Assembly (NCBI RefSeq): GCF_000969835.1
Contig: NZ_KQ033912.1
Span: 3,061,373-3,125,372 of the forward strand
From: Parabacteroides goldsteinii DSM 19448 = WAL 12034
GTDB lineage: Bacteria > Bacteroidota > Bacteroidia > Bacteroidales > Tannerellaceae
Length of the DNA stretch: 64,000 bases
Direction of reading: 5' to 3'
Shown piece by piece: positions 7,210 to 15,075 of this stretch. A program made the translations under genes and the position numbers. Numbering within the stretch: position 1 is the stretch's first letter; each line of letters begins with the position of its first letter. The notes under the pieces are model-generated. The model made no database searches. It worked only from the letters and a program-made list of their open reading frames with translations, and was not told the origin of the DNA.

Positions 7210-8490
7210 ATGGCTAATAAATATCGTCCACGTATTATAGATATAGAACTCTCCACACGATTAAAAAGTATAGGTGCAATTGTTTTGGAGGGCGCAAAAT
7301 GGTGTGGTAAGTCCACAACTGCGGAGCACCATAGCAATAGTGCTGTTTTTATGGATGACCCTCGCAGGCGTTCACAATACATGATATTTGCAGAGGATAA
7401 TCCTGATATAATACTTAATGGAGAAACACCTCGTTTGATTGATGAATGGCAACTTGCACCTATAATATGGGATGCTATACGTTATACAGTGGATCATAGA
7501 AATGGAATGGGTCAGTTTATATTGACAGGTTCAGCCAAACCTGCAAATAGAGAAAAAATAAGTCATTCAGGAACCGGGCGTTTTGCTTGGTTACGGATGC
7601 GTCCGATGGCATTATTTGAATCTGGAGATTCTACTGGGGATATTAGTTTGTCAAAATTATTCAGTAATCCCAGAATGTCTATTGGATGTGAGGCAAAATC
7701 TGATTTACGAAGAATCGCGTTTTTAATTTGCCGTGGTGGTTGGCCGGTAGTTTCAGAATTACCTGAAGATGTCGCATTGAACCCTGCTAAAGATTATTAT
7801 GATGCCGTAGTGAATGTGGACATTCGTCAAGTGGATGGGGTGGATCGAAGTGTTGAAAGAGCAAAACGACTTATGCGTTCATATGCAAGATTTCAAGGTA
7901 CACAAACATCCATCAGGCAAATTGTTGAAGACATGAACGGTGGCGATCCCAATGTTGTGGAAGATAAAACGGTTAGGAACTATCTTGATGCATTACGTTC
8001 AATGTTTGTAGTAGAGGATATGCCTGCATGGAATCCAAATTTGAAATCTAAAACAGCTATACGTACTGCGGATACCAGATATTTTGTTGATCCATCAATA
8101 GCAACAGCCGCAATGGGAATAGGTCCTGGAGATTTAATGAACGATCTCAAAGCATTCGGTTTATTATTTGAAACATTATGTGTTCGTGATTTAAGGGTTT
8201 ATGCCCAATCATTGGCGGGTGATGTATATCATTACCGGGACAAGAATGGACTGGAATGTGATGCTGTTGTTCATTTACCAAATGGAGATTATGCATTGAT
8301 TGAAATAAAATTAGGAGGAGAGAAACTCATAGAAGATGGCGCAAATAGTTTGTTGCGACTAGCGTCTAAAATAGATGTTAATCGTATGAAGCATCCTTCT
8401 TTTCTCATGGTACTTACGGCCACTGGAACATTCGCATATAGAAGAAAAGATAACGTGTTGGTTGTACCTATTTCTACTCTTGGAGCATGA
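7210..8490 (+). CDS. AAA ATPase with C-terminal DUF4143 domain
   Basis: A 426-residue member of the widespread AAA_14/DUF4143 proteins. The Walker A motif GAKWCGKST is at residues 28-36 (the Trp-Cys insertion is typical) and Walker B RLIDEWQ is near 76-82. A GSAKP sensor-like segment follows. The DUF4143 part includes DTRYFVDPS and a PD-(D/E)XK-like C-terminus (ECDAVV then ALIEIKLG, about 355-375). Function of the family is unsettled; many are solitary, horizontally spread genes. This gene has its own promoter and a repeat array in front, and is more AT-rich than the phage-island genes to its left, which suggests separate acquisition. Confidence 0.85.
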   Translation: MANKYRPRIIDIELSTRLKSIGAIVLEGAKWCGKSTTAEHHSNSAVFMDDPRRRSQYMIFAEDNPDIILNGETPRLIDEWQLAPIIWDAIRYTVDHRNGMGQFILTGSAKPANREKISHSGTGRFAWLRMRPMALFESGDSTGDISLSKLFSNPRMSIGCEAKSDLRRIAFLICRGGWPVVSELPEDVALNPAKDYYDAVVNVDIRQVDGVDRSVERAKRLMRSYARFQGTQTSIRQIVEDMNGGDPNVVEDKTVRNYLDALRSMFVVEDMPAWNPNLKSKTAIRTADTRYFVDPSIATAAMGIGPGDLMNDLKAFGLLFETLCVRDLRVYAQSLAGDVYHYRDKNGLECDAVVHLPNGDYALIEIKLGGEKLIEDGANSLLRLASKIDVNRMKHPSFLMVLTATGTFAYRRKDNVLVVPISTLGA

Positions 8491-8734
8491 AGCATTTGCA
8501 TTAGATGAATTATATCGTCACCATAAGGATGTGGCTTATGAAATAGTTTGCAGGGCAAGAGCAAATGAAGCTGGATATTTAAAAGAAATAATTCAAGTAT
8601 ATAGTGAAATGGGGCTTGATGCTGATACTATCCATAGGTTTGATTTTAGTCCCACGATTTATCCACCGAGAATATGCTTTAAAGTACCCCTTTTACTATT
8701 TGGGAGAAAAAAAGAAATCCCTGATAATATCTAA
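8462..8734 (+). pseudogene. possible truncated gene fragment at the element boundary
   Basis: A frame whose residues from about 8 to 63 look protein-like (helical, e.g. KDVAYEIVCRARANEAGYL) but whose start is weak and overlaps the ATPase gene by 29 nt, and whose end runs into the direct repeat at 8644. It may be the remnant of a gene cut by integration at this site. Family unknown. Confidence 0.25.
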
Positions 8735-8786
8735 TTATCAGGGATTTGCTTGATTTTCTTTTGTTTCTTGGTGATCCGCCTGGGTT
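8644..8786 (-). repeat. left copy of the 140-nt direct repeat (att region)
   Basis: Matches 37823-37966 in three blocks: a 36-nt block (8644-8679, one mismatch) beginning TTTTAGTCCCACGATTTATC; a diverged spacer; then the terminator hairpin and the last 14 nt of tRNA-Lys, GTGATCCGCCTGGG (8771-8784). After that the match fades to fragments. This is the left end of the tRNA-Lys integration site. Confidence 0.8.
8715..8747 (-). terminator. terminator hairpin in the left att repeat
   Basis: Perfect 14-bp stem (AAATCCCTGATAAT / ATTATCAGGGATTT) with a 5-nt loop; on the minus strand the stem is followed by a T-rich tract. It duplicates the hairpin found downstream of the intact tRNA-Lys. Confidence 0.75.
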
Positions 8787-8971
8787 ATGAACCAAACGTT
8801 ATTTCTTCCTCAATATCAGCACTTTCAGAAATTTTGGCTTTGCATCCGTCACGCTTTAGTCCTTAAAAACTGTCTGCTGTTGTCCGGTGTCTGTCTGCCA
8901 ACATCTTGGGTTCAAATGTACGCATTATTTTTGAATTATGCAAGTGGTTGATTATGAATATATATAGTTCA
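8785..8971. other. non-coding stretch after the left att site
   Basis: No gene seen. The first bases continue weakly like a tRNA-Lys T-arm (TTATGAACC against TTCGAACCC), CCTTAAAA near 8860 resembles the anticodon-arm segment of the intact tRNA, and the stretch around 8904-8937 resembles the promoter side of that tRNA. It may be a decayed tRNA-Lys locus. Confidence 0.35.
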
Positions 8972-9019
8972 AGTGCAAGGTGCAAGCGTATATATATATA
9001 CGCACTTGCACCTTGCACT
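8972..9019. repeat. long perfect hairpin before arsR
   Basis: Arms AGTGCAAGGTGCAAG (8972-8986) and CTTGCACCTTGCACT (9005-9019) pair perfectly around the palindrome CGTATATATATATACG (8987-9002), with only a CA bulge. Each arm itself contains a repeated GTGCAAG/GCAAG unit. No T-tract follows on either strand, so it is not an ordinary terminator. Confidence 0.75.
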
Positions 9020-9037
9020 GAAAAAAATATGAAGAAA

Positions 9038-9085
9038 TTTGCTATCTCGAATATTGTTCGTATATTTGCGAACGATATTCGAGAT
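9038..9085 (+). promoter_or_regulatory. arsR promoter inside a palindromic operator
   Basis: TTTG (9038-9041), 19 nt, TATATTTG (9061-9068) form a consensus promoter. The -7 box sits in the centre of a 42-nt inverted repeat (9044-9085), arms ATCTCGAATATTGTTCG and CGAACGATATTCGAGAT with one mismatch, ending directly at the arsR ATG. A dimeric ArsR bound here would block RNA polymerase. Confidence 0.8.
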
Positions 9086-9412
9086 ATGGAAAAAAAGAAA
9101 GATTATACTGTTACGCAGGAACAGTTGGCAAGATTTGCCAAAGCATTGGGACATCCTGCCCGAATTGCTATTATGCACTTTTTGGCAAAGCAGAAAACGT
9201 GTTATTTTGGGGATATTCACGAAGAACTTCCCATTGCCAAAGCAACCGTATCACAGCACTTGAAAGAGTTGAAAGATGCAGGACTTATACAAGGAGAGGT
9301 TGAAACGCCTAAAGTGAAATACTGTATCAACCGAGAGAATTGGCAATTGGCTCGTGAACTCTTTAAGGAGTTTTTCGGGCAATGTATCTGTAAATCGGGG
9401 GAGTGTTGCTGA
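9086..9412 (+). CDS. arsR: ArsR-family metalloregulator
   Basis: A 108-residue winged helix-turn-helix repressor, the usual ArsR/SmtB length. The recognition region includes FGDIHEELPIAKATVSQHLK (about 41-60) followed by the wing. Cysteines that could bind arsenite are the one before YFGDIH and the cluster near the C-terminus (CICKSGECC). The start MEKKKDYT is chosen because a consensus promoter and palindromic operator end exactly at this ATG; a longer upstream frame would translate the promoter. Expected role: represses the operon until arsenite releases it. First gene of the ars operon; the next gene begins 70 nt later. Confidence 0.9.
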   Translation: MEKKKDYTVTQEQLARFAKALGHPARIAIMHFLAKQKTCYFGDIHEELPIAKATVSQHLKELKDAGLIQGEVETPKVKYCINRENWQLARELFKEFFGQCICKSGECC

Positions 9413-9482
9413 TAATCCCCTTTTTTTAATATTAATGTTCGTTGTTTTGCGAATTACGTTTAATATAATAAATTTATAAATT

Positions 9483-9713
9483 ATGGAAATTAAAGTATTA
9501 GGAACAGGCTGTGCAGGTTGCAAGGCTCTGTATGCAACGGTTGAACAAGTAGTAAAAGAATTAGCTTTGGAAGCGGTAATAACCAAAGAAGAAGATTTGA
9601 TGAAGATTATGGAATACAATGTAATGGCACTTCCTGCCCTCGTTGTTGACGGTAAGGTTGTGGCAAAGGGCAAACTTTCTGCCAAAGAAGTAAAAGATGT
9701 ATTAACCAAGTAA
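9483..9713 (+). CDS. thioredoxin-fold small redox protein
   Basis: A 76-residue protein of the redox-active disulfide protein 2 type. The active-site motif CAGC is at residues 10-13, followed by an alpha-helix, and the cis-Pro region MALPALVV (about 48-55) is present. No signal peptide, so it acts in the cytoplasm. In Bacteroidales arsenic operons such proteins lie between arsR and the ArsF/ArsG-like genes. A likely role is to deliver electrons within the arsenical-reducing system encoded by its neighbours; this is by context. Confidence 0.8.
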   Translation: MEIKVLGTGCAGCKALYATVEQVVKELALEAVITKEEDLMKIMEYNVMALPALVVDGKVVAKGKLSAKEVKDVLTK

Positions 9714-9721
9714 ATCAGATT

Positions 9722-10129
9722 ATGATGAAACGCTTTTTATTCCTTACCATTGCTTGTTTGTTTTCTATTTGTGGAATGGCTCAGATTGCCGCAGATACCT
9801 ATGTGGAAGTTCTTTATTTTCATGGGAAACAACGTTGTGTAACTTGCAAAGCCATTGAGAAATATACGAAAGAAGTGGTCAATGCAGATTTGGCAGAGTT
9901 GGTTAAAAATGGTAAACTACGTTTCAAAGAAGTAGATATTTCAACTCCCGAAGGCGAGAAGCTGGCAGAGAAATATCGTGTAAGTTGGTCTTCTCTTTAT
10001 GTTAATAAATGGAAGGACGGTAAAGAAGAACGTAACGACATGACACGCTTTGGTTTTCAGAATGCCCGAAACAACACATCAGCTTTCAAGAAAGAATTAA
10101 AACAGAAAATCAATCAGTTGCTAAAATAA
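9722..10129 (+). CDS. ArsF-like secreted thioredoxin-fold protein
   Basis: 135 residues with a signal peptide (cleavage expected after about residue 20, near GMAQ) and a thioredoxin-like fold with the motif CVTC at about 39-42 in FHGKQRCVTCKAIE. This matches the proteins annotated in Bacteroidales as ArsF, proposed to take part in nitro-arsenical reduction with ArsG and ArsE. It lies 8 nt after the small redox protein and 10 nt before the membrane permease, in the same operon. The fold is clear; the substrate rests on gene-family annotation recalled from memory. Confidence 0.75.
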   Translation: MMKRFLFLTIACLFSICGMAQIAADTYVEVLYFHGKQRCVTCKAIEKYTKEVVNADLAELVKNGKLRFKEVDISTPEGEKLAEKYRVSWSSLYVNKWKDGKEERNDMTRFGFQNARNNTSAFKKELKQKINQLLK

Positions 10130-10139
10130 ATACAGTTTT

Positions 10140-10853
10140 ATGGAATACTTGCAAACATGGTTGGATAATAGTGAGATACCTATTATTACCGCTTTTCTGC
10201 TCGGTCTGTTGACTGCTGTAAGTCCTTGCCCATTGGCTACCAACATTACCGCTATTGGATTTATCAGTAAGGATATAAATAACCGTAACCGGATATTTAC
10301 AAATGGTGTTCTATATACTTTAGGGCGTGTATTGGCTTATTCTGCATTAGGCGCAATACTTATCGCAATACTCCGAAAGGGTGCAGATATGTTTGCCATA
10401 CAAAAAGGTATCAGCGAATGGGGGGAACTGCTGCTTGCTCCTGCTTTGATATTGATAGGGCTGTTTATGCTATTCGGAGATAAATTGCAATTACCTAAGT
10501 TCGGATTTTCCGCTACTGAAAAGACAGAAAAACTAAAAGGTTCATGGGGCAGTTTGTTGCTGGGGATATTGTTTGCCATGGCGTTTTGTCCGACCAGTGG
10601 GCTATTTTATTTTGGCATGCTTATTCCCATGTCAGCTATGGAAAGTGAGGGGTATTTGCTACCTGTCATTTTTGCATTGGCAACAGGGCTTCCAGTTATG
10701 CTTGTCGCTTGGATTTTGGCATACAGTGTAGCAGGGATAGGAAAGTTTTATAACCGTGTGCAGACTTTTCAGAAGTGGTTTAATAACATGGTAGCTATAC
10801 TGTTTATTTTGGTTGGCATTTATTATGGATTGATAAATTTGGGTATAATATGA
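10140..10853 (+). CDS. ArsG-like CcdA/DsbD-type membrane protein
   Basis: A 237-residue protein with six likely transmembrane helices, related to the CcdA/DsbD electron-transfer module. The paired cysteine-proline motifs typical of this fold are present: SPCPLATN (about 29-36) in the first helix and AFCPTSGLFYF (about 144-154) in the fourth. In arsenic operons of Bacteroidales this family is named ArsG and described as an aromatic-arsenical permease, but the cysteines suggest it may instead shuttle electrons across the membrane to the neighbouring ArsF-like protein. The gene overlaps arsC by four bases. Confidence 0.8.
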   Translation: MEYLQTWLDNSEIPIITAFLLGLLTAVSPCPLATNITAIGFISKDINNRNRIFTNGVLYTLGRVLAYSALGAILIAILRKGADMFAIQKGISEWGELLLAPALILIGLFMLFGDKLQLPKFGFSATEKTEKLKGSWGSLLLGILFAMAFCPTSGLFYFGMLIPMSAMESEGYLLPVIFALATGLPVMLVAWILAYSVAGIGKFYNRVQTFQKWFNNMVAILFILVGIYYGLINLGII

Positions 10854-11299
10854 AAATTTTAATTTTATGTACAGGAAATAGCTGTCGCAGCCAAATGGCG
10901 CATGGTTTCCTGCAATCGTTTGATAAGAATATACAAGTGTATTCCGCTGGTACGCATCCGGCAGAGAAAGTTAATCCTTTGGTTGTTAAGATAATGTCAG
11001 AAGTTGGCATTGATATAAGTAAGCATATTCCTACCAATGTAACTGCTTATTTAAGTGATACATGGGATTATGTGATAACAGTATGCGGTAGTGCTAACGA
11101 AACGTGTCCGGCTTTTGAGGGCAATGTAGGGAAACGGTTGCATATTGGTTTTGATGACCCCTCGGAAGCAATAGGGACAACGGACTTCATCAGAAGCGAA
11201 TTTGAAAGAGTGCGTAATGAAATCAAAAATGAATTTGCCAAGTTTTACATTACAGAGATAAGAAAACAAGAACTGCCTAAATGTGCTTGTAACCGCTAA
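10850..11299 (+). CDS. arsC: arsenate reductase, low-MW phosphatase type
   Basis: 149 residues with the phosphatase P-loop CTGNSCRSQ at residues 8-16 (C-x5-R), the general acid region GFDDPSE near 103-109, and the extra redox cysteines in VCGSANETCPAF (about 80-91) that mark thioredoxin-coupled ArsC. It reduces arsenate to arsenite in the cytoplasm. The C-terminus carries another Cys pair (CACNR). The start overlaps the upstream gene by four bases, and the permease that would expel arsenite follows 45 nt later. Confidence 0.9.
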   Translation: MKILILCTGNSCRSQMAHGFLQSFDKNIQVYSAGTHPAEKVNPLVVKIMSEVGIDISKHIPTNVTAYLSDTWDYVITVCGSANETCPAFEGNVGKRLHIGFDDPSEAIGTTDFIRSEFERVRNEIKNEFAKFYITEIRKQELPKCACNR

Positions 11300-11344
11300 T
11301 TTTTTAGGTAATATGTTCGTATTATCACAAACAATAATAGGATT

Positions 11345-12313
11345 ATGATACAAAGATTTGCAGATTGGCTGGTGTATGACATCTTCGGTTTGGATGCTTC
11401 AACAGCTTTAGGAGAAGCTATAAACTTCTTCTTTTACGATACGATAAAGATTTTGATATTATTATTTTTTATCAGTGTGATAATGGGCATTATAAATGCC
11501 TATTTCCCGATAGAACGTTTACGCAATTATTTGACTTCTCGTAAATTATATGGATTACAATATTTCTTTGCCGCCCTGTTTGGTGCCATTACCCCGTTCT
11601 GTTCCTGTTCTTCCATACCGCTGTTTATCGGATTTGTGAAAGGGGGGATTCCTTTAGGGGTAACATTCGCCTATTTGATAACCTCGCCTTTGGTAAATGA
11701 GGTTGCTGTTGCCATGTTTATCGGTACTTTTGGGTTGCGTATTACTTCTATTTATGTGATTAGCGGTATTCTGTTAGGTATGGTAGGTGGATTTATTTTG
11801 GGCAAGATGAAATTAGAACCTTATTTGAGTGATTGGGTAAAACAAATTCAGCAAAACTCAACTTCCGACTCCGGAACATGGGAAAAAGAGCATACTCCGT
11901 TCTTTAGACGATTGCCGATTATCATGCAAGAAGCATGGGGCATTGTCAAAGGTGTACTTCTGTATATCCTTATCGGAATCGGTATCGGTGCATTTATGCA
12001 CGGCTATGTGCCGGAAGGATTTTTTGAGCAGTATATGTCTAAGGATAATTGGTTTGCAGTTCCTTTATCAGTAGTGTTGGCTGTTCCAATGTATGCCAAT
12101 GCTGCCGGAATAGTACCGGTAATTGAAGTTTTTGTAGCTAAGGGTATCCCCATAGGGACTGCGCTTGCTTTTATGATGGCAGTTGTTGGGCTGTCATTGC
12201 CCGAAGCTACGCTGTTGAAAAAAGTAATGACTTGGCGGCTGATAGGGATATTTTTTGGATTGATAACCTTATTTATTATTATGTTAGGTTATCTTTATAA
12301 CATTGTGTTATAG
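11345..12313 (+). CDS. ArsP/DUF318-family permease
   Basis: 322 residues with about eight transmembrane helices and the family signature PFCSCSSIPLF (about 79-89), in which the cysteines are expected to bind the metalloid. A second conserved half contains NAAGIVPVIE near 258-267. The family exports trivalent organoarsenicals (ArsP) or is annotated as a general metal permease. Its place at the end of the arsenic operon makes arsenic export the best guess. A soluble charged loop (about 155-195) separates the two halves, as usual. Confidence 0.85.
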   Translation: MIQRFADWLVYDIFGLDASTALGEAINFFFYDTIKILILLFFISVIMGIINAYFPIERLRNYLTSRKLYGLQYFFAALFGAITPFCSCSSIPLFIGFVKGGIPLGVTFAYLITSPLVNEVAVAMFIGTFGLRITSIYVISGILLGMVGGFILGKMKLEPYLSDWVKQIQQNSTSDSGTWEKEHTPFFRRLPIIMQEAWGIVKGVLLYILIGIGIGAFMHGYVPEGFFEQYMSKDNWFAVPLSVVLAVPMYANAAGIVPVIEVFVAKGIPIGTALAFMMAVVGLSLPEATLLKKVMTWRLIGIFFGLITLFIIMLGYLYNIVL

Positions 12314-12331
12314 CCGCAATATGTTGTGAGT

Positions 12332-13192
12332 ATGGAATATGCAGCAATTAAAAGCTACGTTAGTAAATTACTCTTTCAGATACAGACCGAAATAAATATT
12401 TCTAATTCTGACGAATGTATAGGGATTGATAGGGCGTTACACATGATGCGTTTTATTAGACCTTTGTGTGATGAACTTAGGAAGTATACAGTAAATTATC
12501 AGTTTAGGGACGAGGCGGAAGAAATCTATTTCTTTAAAGAACTAAAGCCGGAAGTATTAAGTAAATATATGTACTACAACAAAATTTATGTTATAGAAAG
12601 CAAATTCCCAACAGGTAGTGATGTTGCGCAAAAAGAATATCTGTACAATGAACTAAATAGTTTAACATTCTATTTCAGTAGGAATTTGGACTTTTACCAG
12701 TATTACCGTTCTAAATCTACTTATTTGGATAGATACTATTTTACCCGAAACCAAAACGATTTACGAATATGTACAGACAGTTCCCATATTGATAAAGACC
12801 CTCTATATTCAACCGGATATGATTTTAAAGTGGCTAAAATTATTACTAACGAACTGTTGAAAATCTATTTGACTAACAGATTGCAAGAATTGGAGCGTAT
12901 TGTACAGCGCAAAGCGGATAACGGACAGGTTGTAGAAACTATTTTGCGTTGGACTGGCTCTAAAAGGGCGTTGGTAGAACTGATTTATGCTTTAGAAGCG
13001 AATGGGGATTTTAATAAAGGAACGGCTACTTTAAAAGAGATTGCAGGATATTTTGAAAATGTGTTCAGTATAGATATTGGTGATTTATATCATTCTTATT
13101 TGGAAATGCGAAGCCGTAAGATAAATAGAACTCGGTATTTGGAAACATTGCAAAAAAGTCTGCTCCGAAGAATGGATGAAAACGATACATGA
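12332..13192 (+). CDS. rteC: RteC-type regulator of conjugative element
   Basis: 286 residues of the RteC family, which in CTnDOT activates excision genes. N-terminal helical region, central FYFSRNLDFYQYYRS, and the C-terminal helical domain with VELIYALEANGDFNKG and YLEMRSRKINRT, which are typical. The ATG at 12332 is used; the longer frame begins with GTG two codons earlier. It follows the arsenic permease by 18 nt, so excision control may be co-transcribed with arsenic resistance. No rteA/rteB are present in the window. Confidence 0.85.
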   Translation: MEYAAIKSYVSKLLFQIQTEINISNSDECIGIDRALHMMRFIRPLCDELRKYTVNYQFRDEAEEIYFFKELKPEVLSKYMYYNKIYVIESKFPTGSDVAQKEYLYNELNSLTFYFSRNLDFYQYYRSKSTYLDRYYFTRNQNDLRICTDSSHIDKDPLYSTGYDFKVAKIITNELLKIYLTNRLQELERIVQRKADNGQVVETILRWTGSKRALVELIYALEANGDFNKGTATLKEIAGYFENVFSIDIGDLYHSYLEMRSRKINRTRYLETLQKSLLRRMDENDT

Positions 13193-13243
13193 TGCGAGTT
13201 TTATTTTATTTTCTTTTCGCAAGTAATTATATTCTTGGCAATA

Positions 13244-13290
13244 AATAAACCATTCAGTATTTCAATCAATATTGAATGGTTTATTGTTTT
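13244..13290 (+). terminator. terminator of the ars-rteC operon
   Basis: Perfect 13-bp stem AATAAACCATTCA / TGAATGGTTTATT with a 16-nt loop, followed by GTTTT. It lies 50 nt after the rteC stop. Confidence 0.7.
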
Positions 13291-13578
13291 CATTCAATCC
13301 TGCCATATTGAAATCTTGCTTTCAATCAATCAAGCTATCAATATTTCAATAAAACAAGATTGTAGAATTACAGAAATAAACTCATCGGTCGGGGAACGCC
13401 CAGCGGCAAGGGGCGGGACCACCCGTCCCGACGAGCGAAAAAATTTTTAGTTAGGGAATGTCTTTCTTTCATTGGCAACACGACTTCGGAGTGAATTTGC
13501 CCAAGGTGTTTTGCGGCACGGAAAACAGATTTGTGTGCCACAAATCACACCTTGCTGTTATCTGACGATAACACGATT
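13291..13578. other. non-coding stretch between rteC and integrase
   Basis: No gene supported. It begins with several TTTCAATC-like repeats; the stretch TCAATATTTCAATAAAACAA around 13339-13358 also occurs just before the small excisionase-like gene at 35.26 kb. A GC-rich hairpin (GGGAC/GTCCC near 13416-13430) in otherwise AT-rich DNA follows; it could be part of a transfer origin or an integrase-binding region. Confidence 0.4.
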
Positions 13579-14805
13579 TTAACGGCTGGCAGTACGATTT
13601 GGAACGTCCAGTTTTTGAGCCAACATTTCCATGTCGCCACTTACTTTCAAATCGGTAATCCTCGCATAAATTTGAGTAGTCCGGATATTAGTATGACCTA
13701 AAATTTTAGATACTGTCTCAATAGGTACACCATTGGCGAGCAGCACCGAAGTGGCGCACGAATGGCGCGCTACATGATAGGTCAAGGTCTTTTCAATTCC
13801 GCAAATGGCTGCGATTTCTTTTAAGTAATCATTCATTTTTTGATTGCTGATAACTGGTAAAATCTTACCGTTTGGCAATTTGTCTTTGTACTTTTCCAAT
13901 ATGGCTTTTGGTATATCCAGCAATCGGACGGTAGATGTAACATTTGTTTTGTGTCTTTTCCGTATAATCCACAAATTACCGTCAAATCCGGTACGAATGT
14001 CCTCCTGCCTTAACTCGCATACATCAATGTAGGAAAGTGCCGTGTAACAACTGAAAATGAACAAATCACGTACCTGCTCCAACCGTTTAGAGCTAAACTC
14101 GTGGTTGTAAATGGTGGTAATTTCTTCCATAGTCAGATAATCCCTATCGGTACGTTCAAACCTTACCCGATAACTCCCGAAAGGGTCGGCAGTCACTAAA
14201 CCCGTATTCTTGGCAAAGTTTACTACCGTGCGAAAACGTTGTACGAACTTCATAGCCGTATTATGGCTGCACCCATAGTTATTCTTGATATACAACAGGA
14301 AATCTTCAATGAATACCACATTTATATCTTTAATGAGCATATCGGAAACGGAGTATTTAAACTTCATAAACTCCATAAGTCGTTTCTTTGTCAGTTCATA
14401 ACGTGAGTAGGTTTTGTCTGCGGTATTCATTTTAACCTTTTGCAAATACTGTTCGTTGTGCTGTTTGAAGAACTCTATCAAAGTCCGTTCCCTTGCTATC
14501 TTGCCTAAAAAAGCGTTCTTTACCAGTTCTGCGGTTACATATCCGTCTTGCGCCATTAACGCATGGTAATGTTGATGAACTGTGCTACGAATACTTTCCA
14601 GCATGGAATTGATGTGTACGGCTTCTGCGGTTCTGCCGGAAGCCTTGCCTAATTCCACGCTCCAGTGAGCCGGATTTATTTCCAACTTGGTGTTAAACTG
14701 GGCTACAACTTGGTCGATAGTGATACGTGCGATAATCGGTGCGTTACCATTTTTCTTTACTGCATTTCGTTTGACGAAATAGAGTAGCTTAAAAGTACTT
14801 CTCAT
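13579..14805 (-). CDS. tyrosine recombinase (integrase) of element A
   Basis: 408 residues of the Bacteroidetes conjugative-element integrase family. N-terminal arm-binding domain (to about 100), SAM-like core-binding domain (about 115-205), and catalytic domain with HVARHSCAT (His-x2-Arg, near 343-351), LGHTNIRTTQIYAR (His and the nucleophile Tyr, near 367-380). At the usual first catalytic Arg the sequence reads CYTALSYID, with Ser instead of Arg, as known for CTnDOT-type integrases. The gene starts 271 nt left of the 15.08 kb att-like site; the same spacing is seen for the second integrase. Confidence 0.92.
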   Translation of the reverse strand: MRSTFKLLYFVKRNAVKKNGNAPIIARITIDQVVAQFNTKLEINPAHWSVELGKASGRTAEAVHINSMLESIRSTVHQHYHALMAQDGYVTAELVKNAFLGKIARERTLIEFFKQHNEQYLQKVKMNTADKTYSRYELTKKRLMEFMKFKYSVSDMLIKDINVVFIEDFLLYIKNNYGCSHNTAMKFVQRFRTVVNFAKNTGLVTADPFGSYRVRFERTDRDYLTMEEITTIYNHEFSSKRLEQVRDLFIFSCYTALSYIDVCELRQEDIRTGFDGNLWIIRKRHKTNVTSTVRLLDIPKAILEKYKDKLPNGKILPVISNQKMNDYLKEIAAICGIEKTLTYHVARHSCATSVLLANGVPIETVSKILGHTNIRTTQIYARITDLKVSGDMEMLAQKLDVPNRTASR

Positions 14806-15009
14806 AATCTCTTTTTTTTAGTTACAAACTTAAATTGATAAACTGAAAATGAGATATTTGCAGTACGGACAAATCAAGACAACAAACCGCCAATTTAAGA
14901 CATTCCGTGACCTAAAATCTTAGAGGGTGGACAGGTCACGAATTGGTCACGAAATTGTGTCTTTTTGTGACCTTTTCGTGTCTTAGGTCATAGACATTAT
15001 ACAAAGAAA
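14806..15009. other. candidate integrase arm sites
   Basis: No gene. GTGACC/GGTCAC words recur at about 14897, 14932, 14944 and 14970; TGACCTAA (near 14908) and TTAGGTCA (near 14984) are inverted copies. Such repeats between an integrase start and its att site are typical arm-type binding sites. Confidence 0.5.
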
Positions 15010-15041
15010 AACTCCTACAATACCTTGATATTGTAGGAGTT
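15010..15041 (-). terminator. terminator hairpin beside the middle att-like site
   Basis: Perfect 13-bp stem AACTCCTACAATA / TATTGTAGGAGTT, 6-nt loop, followed on the minus strand by TTTCTTTG. It lies 35 nt from the att-like site, the same place the tRNA-Lys terminator occupies at the other two sites. It may also end the leftward phosphorothioation-type operon. Confidence 0.75.
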
Positions 15042-15075
15042 GTACATTTACTGTTCATTTCTGTCCAGCGTTTCT

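Noticed and set aside
8972..9019. Rho-independent terminator at the hairpin before arsR
   Set aside because: No T-tract on either strand after the stem.
8906..9085. Longer N-terminus for ArsR starting at 8906
   Set aside because: It would translate through the promoter, operator and a perfect hairpin, giving a non-family extension.
13235..13450. 71-codon plus-strand frame after rteC
   Set aside because: It starts with TTG and spans the terminator hairpin and repeats; low-complexity translation.
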